Shown one piece after another: positions 43,532-50,463 of a stretch of 64,000 nucleotides of DNA. Source of the stretch: UBA1081 sp045636025. GTDB taxonomy: Bacteria > Bacillota > Clostridia > Oscillospirales > Acutalibacteraceae. Position 1 is the stretch's first letter. Each line of letters begins with the position of its first letter. The position numbers and the translations under genes are program-made. Below the pieces are notes generated by a model. It was not told the DNA's origin. It made no database searches and saw nothing but the letters and a program-made list of their open reading frames with translations. Location: positions 9,743-73,742 of the forward strand of contig JAZTWP010000005.1 in NCBI GenBank assembly GCA_045636025.1, given 5' to 3'.

Positions 43532-43990
43532 ATGTCATTGCTTTCTGTATTGCCTGACAGACTTTGTGAGTGGTATTCGGATCTGCCGTCTTTTTCTGAT
43601 TGTGCATTCTGTACACAGTTTCCCGTAAACTCAAAAAAGACACCTCTTGAAAAGCCTGTTGTTGTTTTTGGTGCAAAATCAATCAGAGTGCTTGATAACA
43701 CAACAGACGAAACGGGTACCGTGATTACAGACAGCCGTATTGCGCAGTCAAAATTCACAATCGGCATTCATGTGCCAAGAAGTGTCGGCGGAACGGGATG
43801 TTTTCAGTTGTTTGACTCTATTGTGGAGCTTCTTCTGTTCAATACATCTTTTTCAATCAGCGATGTTACATCTGATGAACTTGAATATATCAGAAATACC
43901 GATTCATTGTTTCTCAAGACAGTTTTTACAATAAGTGAAACGCTTGAGCGTGACAAGTCATCAACTGTATCATTTACAATTGAAGAATAA
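43532..43990 (+). CDS. Tail terminator-like protein, last gene of the head cassette
   Basis: A 152-residue protein. Length, place after two connector genes and strand-rich pattern ('KFTIGIHVPRSVGGTGCFQL', 'SLFLKTVFTISETLERD') fit a tail terminator/neck protein. It is the last recognisable phage gene here; no tail tube gene follows. AAAGGAG lies upstream of ATG 43532. Confidence 0.5.
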   Translation: MSLLSVLPDRLCEWYSDLPSFSDCAFCTQFPVNSKKTPLEKPVVVFGAKSIRVLDNTTDETGTVITDSRIAQSKFTIGIHVPRSVGGTGCFQLFDSIVELLLFNTSFSISDVTSDELEYIRNTDSLFLKTVFTISETLERDKSSTVSFTIEE

Positions 43991-44039
43991 ATAAAAAGCG
44001 GATGTTAAAAAAGCGCAGACCGCATAAAACGAGATAAAA

Positions 44040-44079
44040 AAGGGGGTTCTGCAGGTTAAAAAGCCTGAAGAATCCCCTT
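44040..44079 (-). terminator. Hairpin downstream of the head cassette
   Basis: AAGGGGgTTCTgCAGG (44040-44055) pairs with CCTGaAGAAtCCCCTT (44064-44079) with a few mismatches. The T-run is on the minus strand, so it is better placed to stop minus-strand transcripts from the transporter than cassette transcripts. The rest of 43991-44284 holds only the next two elements. Confidence 0.5.
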
Positions 44080-44129
44080 AAAAATACAAAAATCATATTT
44101 GTAAAAAAAATTTATGTTTTATGCTACAA

Positions 44130-44211
44130 ACAAATCTCGCCTCTCGACGTACCTTTGTACGCCTTCGGGTAAATCAAAACAACGCATAAGCGTCGTTTTG
44201 ACTCGATTTGT
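44130..44211. repeat. Multi-stem palindromic element (candidate dispersed repeat or RNA)
   Basis: An outer stem ACAAATC (44130-44136)/GATTTGT (44205-44211) encloses CGTAC/GTACG (44148-44152/44157-44161), a CC-ttc-GG mini-hairpin (44162-44168) and AAAACaACGC/GCGTcGTTTT (44176-44185/44190-44199). This is more structure than expected by chance in an intergenic space. Either a dispersed palindromic repeat or a structured RNA. Confidence 0.45.
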
Positions 44212-44240
44212 CTGTTCTGCATCTTTTTTCCTATCCGCTA

Positions 44241-44278
44241 AAAAACGGAGCTGTATTTTACAGCTCCGTTTTTTTTGT
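44241..44278. terminator. Bidirectional terminator of the minus-strand transporter gene
   Basis: AAACGGAGCTGT (44243-44254) pairs with ACAGCTCCGTTT (44260-44271); T8 follows on the plus strand and an A-run on the other side gives a T-run on the minus strand. Confidence 0.85.
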
Positions 44279-44284
44279 TTATTA

Positions 44285-45790
44285 TCAGAATTCGTTTTTA
44301 GCGATTTCTTTAAGTTCTTCAGTTGTTGCGTTTTCAATAAGACTGGCTTTCTGACTACGTCTTTCGAACAGCTCTTTATACATCTGTTCTCTTGTTTTTG
44401 CAGAAAGAGGATAGAAGAACTTCGGAATGATACCAAGGCTTGATGAGATAATGGGAATACCTGTTCCCAGTGCAAATATCCACCACTTTGTCATGTCGGT
44501 CTGTGTGCCGACTTCTTTACCCTGTATGTAGCCGATTTTTTCCATTACAAGGTTATTGATAATGCTCATTACCGCTTGCTGAATCTTACTGATAGTTGAC
44601 ATTGTAACGCCTGTCATAGCTTCTGAACGGTAGCCGTTCTTCCATTCACAGTAGTCCATTGCCTCGTTATTGATTTCAGCGGGAATGACTCGTCTGAGAC
44701 CGTATACGCACATTTCAAAGATTTCTTCAAGTCCCATAAGAGGAAGAATAATGCCTTTTCTCATAAAGTTCTTGTTGATTGATCCTATGCCGAAAACAAG
44801 CATCCACAACATATCTGTCCAGGCATCTTCAAAAATCCACAGCGCCTTTGTTGAGAATCTCTTTCTGAGGGGTTCAACAAAGCTGTAGCTGATGAATTTT
44901 ACGGGGAATGCGGGAATGCCGACGATTGTTTTCCATGTGATCGAACCGATAACGTCAACATAGAAGTTTGTACGGCTTTTGCTGATTGAGAAACCTGAAA
45001 GGAACGATGAAAGCAGAGAAATAAGCATCGGTTTGTTGTTAATAACGGATTTAAGCGATTGCTTGACCGTGGGTTTGCTGATCGTCTGTCTGACACGTTC
45101 TTTGCTGTGCATATAATAGTAAAGAATAAATGTTACCGAAAGAACCGAACAGCCGATACCGAATGTTGCAAAGAGCTTCGGAAGTTCTATCTTGAGCACC
45201 TTGTTGATAACAAGGTCATAGAAAATACCGAATGCCTGCTTCGGCAGGTCTTCACACAGATGGCTTGCAAGGTTTGCAAGAGCAATCAATCGGGATCGTT
45301 CAATCGGCTCCGGTGTTATGGTTGAAAGGAAACCTGTTTTTGCAATTGCTGTGAATGTCTGAGCTGTTTCGGTAATCAGCGACATTGCAAAGAAGAATAT
45401 GAATTTGGGAAGATAATCACCGGGAGTGTTGGGAAAAAGGAAAGGAATGAGCCAATACCACATACCGAGAATTGACAGCGGAATTTCACCGAGCAATACA
45501 TACGGTTTGAATTTACCCCATCTTGTTCTTGTTTTTTCTACAATAACACCGATGAATGTGTCATTAATAGCGTCCCAAATGGTTGAAATTGATGACTGGA
45601 GTGCGAGAAGACTGAAGTCGATTTTAACAACGTCGTAGATATAACGTTCTTTGAAATCGTCAATATTCATTGTGGCTGCTGCGTCGTTCAGGACGTAAGC
45701 TAAAGTTTCTCGCTTGCCGACAAATCTTCTGTTTCTGAGTGCAAGAGAAGTGGTTTCTTCTGTTACGGAAATTTCGTCAACCTTCGGCAT
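44285..45790 (-). CDS. Sugar:cation symporter, GPH/MFS family
   Basis: A 501-residue membrane protein with about 12 predicted hydrophobic segments and the GPH-type (glycoside-pentoside-hexuronide) motif 'DAINDTFIGVIVEKTRTRWG' near residue 70-90, followed by 'KFKPYVLLGEIPLSILGMWY'. Such transporters import oligosaccharides or glycosides with Na+ or H+. It is divergent from a second transporter of the same superfamily 190 nt away; 13-bp direct repeats overlap its promoter. The substrate cannot be deduced. Confidence 0.8.
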   Translation of the reverse strand: MPKVDEISVTEETTSLALRNRRFVGKRETLAYVLNDAAATMNIDDFKERYIYDVVKIDFSLLALQSSISTIWDAINDTFIGVIVEKTRTRWGKFKPYVLLGEIPLSILGMWYWLIPFLFPNTPGDYLPKFIFFFAMSLITETAQTFTAIAKTGFLSTITPEPIERSRLIALANLASHLCEDLPKQAFGIFYDLVINKVLKIELPKLFATFGIGCSVLSVTFILYYYMHSKERVRQTISKPTVKQSLKSVINNKPMLISLLSSFLSGFSISKSRTNFYVDVIGSITWKTIVGIPAFPVKFISYSFVEPLRKRFSTKALWIFEDAWTDMLWMLVFGIGSINKNFMRKGIILPLMGLEEIFEMCVYGLRRVIPAEINNEAMDYCEWKNGYRSEAMTGVTMSTISKIQQAVMSIINNLVMEKIGYIQGKEVGTQTDMTKWWIFALGTGIPIISSSLGIIPKFFYPLSAKTREQMYKELFERRSQKASLIENATTEELKEIAKNEF

Positions 45791-45815
45791 CTGAACACCA
45801 CCTTAGTTATATTTG

Positions 45816-45849
45816 TAATCAGTATAATATATAATCAGTATAATTTCAA
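45816..45849 (-). promoter_or_regulatory. Promoter of minus-strand transporter overlapped by two 13-bp direct repeats
   Basis: TAATCAGTATAAT occurs exactly at 45816-45828 and 45832-45844 (16-bp period). On the minus strand a TTGAAA (45849-45844), 17-nt spacer and TATACT (45826-45821) promoter is embedded in these repeats. The repeats could be operator half-sites for a sugar-responsive regulator. Confidence 0.55.
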
Positions 45850-45902
45850 GAGGAAAAATCATAATAAAATTATTTTTTGTATAGAAAATATACAAAAATC
45901 TG

Positions 45903-45931
45903 TTGACTATTTTTTGTCTGATTGCTATAAT
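45903..45931 (+). promoter_or_regulatory. Sigma-A promoter of the plus-strand transporter operon
   Basis: TTGACT (45903-45908), a 17-nt spacer and TATAAT (45926-45931), about 50 nt before the ATG at 45984. Confidence 0.8.
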
Positions 45932-45983
45932 TTACAAAGAACACTATGTTCCGTACATAATCAAGCGAAAGGAAGGGTGTCTT

Positions 45984-47873
45984 ATGTCAGATGTAAAAAA
46001 CAATGCACCGGAGACGAAACTTAATTATAAAAAGACCATTCTCACTGGTTTCGGCTTCCTTGCAACATCAATTGCATGGGCAATATATGACCCTTATATT
46101 ACACGAATTCTCAATAATCTTCTCACAAAGAGCGCAACCGTAACTGCATGGAGCGATTATCTTGTGCAGAAGCTTCCGTTCCTTACAGATCTTGCAGCAG
46201 CTCAGGGTGAAGAAGTTGCTCTTGCAGGCGGCGGATTTACACTTGTTCCGTTATTCATCGGTATCATAATGACCTTTGATAATATTTTCGGTGTTATTTT
46301 CCAGCCCACATTCGGTAAGCTTTCAGACAGATGCCATTCAAAGCTCGGCAAACGTCGTCCCTTTATCGTAGGCTGTGCTCCCATTTCAGCACTCCTCTTC
46401 TTCCTTATTCCTATAATAGCAAATAACACAAGTTCACTTCCTCTTACAATGATCTGTGTTATTCTGTTTGTTTTCAGTATGTCACTCTGGCGTGCACCTG
46501 TTGTTGCACTTATGCCTGACCTTACACCGCCCGCTCTCAGAAGTGAAGGTAATGCAGTCATCAACCTTATGGGTGGTGTCGGCGGTGCTGTTGGTATGGT
46601 TGCCGGTAAACTTGCAATTGCTCTGTGCATCTTGTTCACAGGCGTTACTGCTGCTCAGATCACAGCTCAGGAAGAGCTTTCTTTTCCCTATGTTTTTGCA
46701 ATCGGTTCAATTGTTATGATTATCGGTATGCTTGTTCTTCTCTTCTTTGTAAAAGAGCAGGATACAAGCATTAAACTTAAGGGCGAAGCAAATGCTTATG
46801 CTGATGCTGAAGCAAAAAGAAAAGCTGAAAAAGAAGCAAAAGCTGCAGAAAAAGCAGCAAGAAAGGCTATGGTGCTTTCAGGCGCAGAAAGAAAGAGTCT
46901 TGTGTTTATGCTTATCTGCCTTTTCTTCCTTTTCTGCGGTACAAACGCTATCACAACATTCTTCTCACTCTTTGCACAGGAAATTCTTCATAAGACAGCG
47001 GCTGACGCTTCAACTCTTATGCTTATTTTCCTTGTTTTCTCTGCTCTTGCAGCTATCCCTGCAGGTAAAGTCGGTAAGAAGATAGGCAGAAAAAAGACAA
47101 TTATGGCAGGTCTTGCAGTATTCCTTGTTGCATTTATGCTTTTCTTCAGCATATTTGTTGTGATGCTCGGTTCAAACAACCTTTCAATCACAAAGTATGT
47201 TCAGGTAAACGGCGCATATATTACTGTCAGTGATCAGATCAATGAGTACAATGCTGAACTTTCTGCAGAAGCAAAAGATGCAGGCATTGAGCTTACAGAA
47301 GATGATGTGCTTACTGTAGACGGTTATATTTCATACAACAATGCTCTTGAACAGGGCGGTGTTGCAGCTTCAGAACTTGAAAAGTATGCAAAGCTTGACG
47401 CATTCATCGCTGAACAGACAGGTGAAGATGTTAAAGTCCTTCACGACGGTGTAATGAATGTTGTTAAAGTTGTTCTTGAAACAGAAACTGCTACATTCTC
47501 AGAAGCAATGCAGATCGTTTCAGACACAGTCAAGGATATCACAAAGGTTCTCGGCATTCTTATCTTCCCCGTTCTTGTTCTCGGCGGTGCTGCAAATATG
47601 TTCATTACCGTTAACACTCTTCCCCTTGTTCTTGATATCGGCGGTATTGAAAAAGTCGGCACATTCACAGGCTATTATTATACAGCAACATTCTCAGCTC
47701 AGATTGCATCACCCATTCTTTACGGCTTTATAAGAATGTTTGCAGGCACATATATGTCATTGTTCTATTACAGCCCCGTTGCGTTTGTTATGGCACTTCT
47801 TATGATAATCTTTGTTAAACACGGCGAAGCAGTACCCGACGAAATTGTCAAAGCGGCAGCACAGGACGACTAA
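45984..47873 (+). CDS. MFS sugar transporter with charged loop and extracytoplasmic insertion
   Basis: A 629-residue SLC45/GPH-like transporter: 'GFGFLATSIAWAIYDPYITR' first helix and the signature 'TFGKLSDRCHSKLGKRRPFI'. Between helices 6 and 7 is a Lys/Ala/Glu-rich cytosolic loop (about residues 260-295). A ~100-residue soluble insertion (about 415-515, 'YITVSDQINEYNAELSAEAK' and following) lies between late helices and is predicted outside the membrane; it is not found in ordinary family members. ATG 45984 follows AAAGGAAGGG. The secreted hydrolase gene follows after 19 nt, so transport and extracellular hydrolysis are probably linked. Confidence 0.82.
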   Translation: MSDVKNNAPETKLNYKKTILTGFGFLATSIAWAIYDPYITRILNNLLTKSATVTAWSDYLVQKLPFLTDLAAAQGEEVALAGGGFTLVPLFIGIIMTFDNIFGVIFQPTFGKLSDRCHSKLGKRRPFIVGCAPISALLFFLIPIIANNTSSLPLTMICVILFVFSMSLWRAPVVALMPDLTPPALRSEGNAVINLMGGVGGAVGMVAGKLAIALCILFTGVTAAQITAQEELSFPYVFAIGSIVMIIGMLVLLFFVKEQDTSIKLKGEANAYADAEAKRKAEKEAKAAEKAARKAMVLSGAERKSLVFMLICLFFLFCGTNAITTFFSLFAQEILHKTAADASTLMLIFLVFSALAAIPAGKVGKKIGRKKTIMAGLAVFLVAFMLFFSIFVVMLGSNNLSITKYVQVNGAYITVSDQINEYNAELSAEAKDAGIELTEDDVLTVDGYISYNNALEQGGVAASELEKYAKLDAFIAEQTGEDVKVLHDGVMNVVKVVLETETATFSEAMQIVSDTVKDITKVLGILIFPVLVLGGAANMFITVNTLPLVLDIGGIEKVGTFTGYYYTATFSAQIASPILYGFIRMFAGTYMSLFYYSPVAFVMALLMIIFVKHGEAVPDEIVKAAAQDD

Positions 47874-47892
47874 AAATCAGGAGGAATAAATA

Positions 47893-49677
47893 ATGAAAAG
47901 TAAAATGAAAAAGGCACTCAGTATACTTCTCAGCGTTGTTCTTTGTTTTTCTGTTTTTGTAATTACAGGTTCTGCAAAAGAACCTTGTGATTGCGGAAAT
48001 ACTCCTTCAATCATCGTACCCGGTCTTATGCAGTCAGCAACTTATCTTTATAATGATGACGGCACAATCAATACTGATTACGAAGCACCTTTCTTCCTTG
48101 AAGATACAGGTTCAATTGTAATGACTGCACTCAAGAACGTTCTCGCTCCTCTTGTAAAAGTTCTTCTCACTCAGCAGGATGCAGACGGTAAGTTTGCACA
48201 GGCTTTTGCAGATACACTCGGTTCAATTCTCGGTGAAAGAATCAGAGCAGACGAAAACGGCAACGGCATTTACAATGTTGAAGCAGATCTGTACAAGGGC
48301 AGCTTTGCAGACTGCACACCCGAACAGCAGGCTCACATTCTTAACAATGTTCCTATCCAGAGCTTTCTTGATGCAGCAGGTGAAGATCACCTTTACTACT
48401 TCTCATACAACTCATTCGGCAATCTTGATCAGATTACAGCAAGACTCTATAACCTTGTTCAGCAGGTAAAAGAAGAAACAGGTCACGACAAGGTAAATCT
48501 TGTTCCTATCAGCCAGGGCGGTGTTGTTACAAACAACCTTCTTGAGCTCTATCCCGACGTTGTTGATTCATTCGAAAAGATGGTTTATGTTATTCCTTGT
48601 CTTGACGGTACAGCAATCATCAGCGACCTTTATGTAAACGGTCTTCTTGACGACCCCGATGCTATTTACGGTTATATGATTCCCGAACTTCTCGGCGATG
48701 ATATGACAAGTAAACTTGTTAAGATTGTTCTTCGTATTCTCCCTGAAACTGTTGTTCAGGATATGCTTGACAGAGCAGTTGACACACTTTTCGGTGTTAC
48801 ACTCAAAAACAACACAACAATGTGGGCATTCCTTAAAACAAAGGATTATCAGATTGCTGCAGACAAATACCTCTCAGGTGAAGAAAATGCAGAAATCCGT
48901 CGTCAGACAGATTCTTACCAGAAGGCAAGAGAAAATTCAGACGCAAACATACTCAGAGCTATTGAACACGGTGTTCAGGTCTTCAATATTGTTGATTACA
49001 ATGTAAATCTTTACCCCATCGTTGATTCATGGAATCAGATCAATGCAGACGGTGTTATTGACCTTGATTCGACATCAATGGGCGCATATGCCGCTCCCGT
49101 AGGTGAAACTCTTCCCGAGGGTTATACACAGCAGGGTAACGATTTCGGTACTTGTGCAGATCCCTCTCACAAGCATATCGACCCCTATAACATCGTTGAC
49201 GCATCAACAGGTCTTATTCCCGACCATACATTCTATTTCTACAATGCTCCTCACGAAGAAACAGGCAGAAATGATGTTCTTATCGGACTTATCGTTGATA
49301 TCCTTCTTGATGATAACTTCACATCAGTTTACAGCTATCCCGAAAAGTATCCTCAGTTCAATGAAGCAAGACGCGGCAGAGACCTGAGAAATCTTTCAGC
49401 CAGAGCACACACTCTTCTTGAAAATGCAGGTGAAGACGAATATCCCGAACTCCGTGCAGCACTTGCAAAGGTTGATGAACTTATTCCTCAGACAGTTGTC
49501 AACTACGAAGAAACAAATGCTGCCAAGGCAGAACTTGAAATGCAGTTCAAGATTGCAAACGGTGAAGCTGTGACAGCACAGAAGAGTGTATTTGACACAT
49601 TGCTTGAAAAGATAGTTGATGTTGTTTACAACTATGTTGAAGCAAACTACGCAAACAAGAGTTTTTCAGGTAACTAA
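47893..49677 (+). CDS. Secreted alpha/beta-hydrolase (lipase/esterase-like)
   Basis: A 594-residue protein with a signal peptide (about 1-28, ending GSA-KE). Next is a Cys pair (CDCG) and a lipase-type opening 'PSIIVPGLMQSATYLYNDD'. The nucleophile elbow is 'VNLVPISQGGVV' with S207 (P-I-S-Q-G, a variant of GxSxG), and a late 'DPSHKHIDPYNIV ... IPDHTFYF' region may supply the catalytic His. Large lid-like helical insertions. The C-terminal ~100 residues are helical. No dockerin or wall anchor is seen. Co-transcribed with the transporter. Substrate unknown. Confidence 0.72.
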   Translation: MKSKMKKALSILLSVVLCFSVFVITGSAKEPCDCGNTPSIIVPGLMQSATYLYNDDGTINTDYEAPFFLEDTGSIVMTALKNVLAPLVKVLLTQQDADGKFAQAFADTLGSILGERIRADENGNGIYNVEADLYKGSFADCTPEQQAHILNNVPIQSFLDAAGEDHLYYFSYNSFGNLDQITARLYNLVQQVKEETGHDKVNLVPISQGGVVTNNLLELYPDVVDSFEKMVYVIPCLDGTAIISDLYVNGLLDDPDAIYGYMIPELLGDDMTSKLVKIVLRILPETVVQDMLDRAVDTLFGVTLKNNTTMWAFLKTKDYQIAADKYLSGEENAEIRRQTDSYQKARENSDANILRAIEHGVQVFNIVDYNVNLYPIVDSWNQINADGVIDLDSTSMGAYAAPVGETLPEGYTQQGNDFGTCADPSHKHIDPYNIVDASTGLIPDHTFYFYNAPHEETGRNDVLIGLIVDILLDDNFTSVYSYPEKYPQFNEARRGRDLRNLSARAHTLLENAGEDEYPELRAALAKVDELIPQTVVNYEETNAAKAELEMQFKIANGEAVTAQKSVFDTLLEKIVDVVYNYVEANYANKSFSGN

Positions 49678-49686
49678 AACGTAAAA

Positions 49687-49725
49687 ACAACAGCGTATTG
49701 CATCTGCAATGCGCTGTTGTTTTTT
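49687..49725 (+). terminator. Terminator of the transporter-hydrolase operon
   Basis: ACAACAGCGtATTGC (49687-49701) pairs with GCAATgCGCTGTTGT (49706-49720), followed by T-run. Confidence 0.88.
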
Positions 49726-49735
49726 CAGAAAACGC

Positions 49736-49765
49736 TTGACAAGTTTTTCGCGGGGAGGGTATAAT
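49736..49765 (+). promoter_or_regulatory. Sigma-A promoter of the small dockerin gene
   Basis: Perfect TTGACA (49736-49741) and perfect TATAAT (49760-49765) with 18-nt spacing, about 60 nt before the start codon. Confidence 0.82.
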
Positions 49766-49827
49766 GTTATTATAAACAATGTGGATATTTTTGTCGCAAA
49801 GTTTATATAAAAAAGGAGGTTATAAGT

Positions 49828-50259
49828 ATGAAGAAATTTATGGCAATTGTTATGGCTCTTGTGATTATGTCTGCTTGTGCAGTAACTGCTTTTGCAACAG
49901 AAAATGATTATGCGGTTTATCAGGGAAAATTGTTTTATAAAGTTGCAGACATAAAAACAGAAAACACTGTTATTGTGGATGATAACGACAAGGTTCTTGC
50001 AGATGATGCTCTTGTGCCCAACGGTGCATATCTTGTGACCACCGAAAATGATGTTGTCTCAAAGGTTCAGATCTGCATTAAAGAAGATGTTAATTGTGAC
50101 GGCAGAATCAATGCTGCAGATGCAAGAATGGCACTCAGACACGGTGCACAGCTTGAACATCTTGAGGGTGTCAGCTTTTTTGCTGCTGATATGAATGACG
50201 ATAACAAAGTAACTGCTGCAGATGCAAGAATCATTCTTCGTAAACCTGCAAGAGTATAA
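49828..50259 (+). CDS. Small secreted dockerin protein
   Basis: A 143-residue protein with a signal peptide (about 1-23, ending TAFA), a short ~55-residue beta-rich region ('DYAVYQGKLFYKVADIK') and a C-terminal type I dockerin (about 87-143: 'EDVNCDGRINAADARMALR' and 'ADMNDDNKVTAADARIILR'). There is no catalytic domain. It could plug cohesin sites, act as an adaptor, or present the small domain. Its dockerin is the nearest relative in this window to that of the phage endolysin. It has its own strong promoter and terminator. AAAGGAGG precedes the ATG. Confidence 0.87.
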   Translation: MKKFMAIVMALVIMSACAVTAFATENDYAVYQGKLFYKVADIKTENTVIVDDNDKVLADDALVPNGAYLVTTENDVVSKVQICIKEDVNCDGRINAADARMALRHGAQLEHLEGVSFFAADMNDDNKVTAADARIILRKPARV

Positions 50260-50275
50260 TTGAATGAAAATTTTT

Positions 50276-50305
50276 AAGGAAGCAAGAAATTGCTTCCTTT
50301 TTTTG
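50276..50305 (+). terminator. Terminator of the small dockerin gene
   Basis: AAGGAAGCAA (50276-50285), GAAA loop, TTGCTTCCTT (50290-50299), then T6. Confidence 0.9.
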
Positions 50306-50394
50306 TGCCAAAATTCAATGTTTATTTGTATATATATGACAAATTGAGATAAAAAATCTTAGCAGGTCTTCTTGCAATATGGTCAAAAAAAATC

Positions 50395-50423
50395 TTGAAA
50401 TCTTCAAAATAAAGTGATAAAAT
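50395..50423 (+). promoter_or_regulatory. Probable sigma-A promoter of glgB
   Basis: TTGAAA (50395-50400), a 17-nt spacer and TAAAAT (50418-50423), about 40 nt before the glgB ATG. Confidence 0.6.
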
Positions 50424-50463
50424 AGTATTATATATAACTATAAGTATCGAAAGGAGTGTTGTT

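Larger units (their letters stand above)
37527..43990 (+). mobile_element. Tail-less phage head-gene cassette
   Basis: Nine consecutive plus-strand genes: small and large terminase, portal, prohead protease, small structural protein, major capsid, two connector-type proteins and a terminator-type protein. They are intact and mostly overlap or nearly touch. No tail tube, tape measure, lysis, replication, repressor or integrase genes adjoin it: host genes begin 235 nt upstream and 295 nt downstream. Unlike the larger prophage, its base use resembles the host. It may be a decayed prophage core or a retained capsid-forming satellite or domesticated element. Confidence 0.75.

Noticed and set aside
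44119..44475. Open frames on both strands over the transporter 3' end and the palindromic element
   Set aside because: They run across terminators and the true transporter gene; no start signals; composition unlike proteins here.
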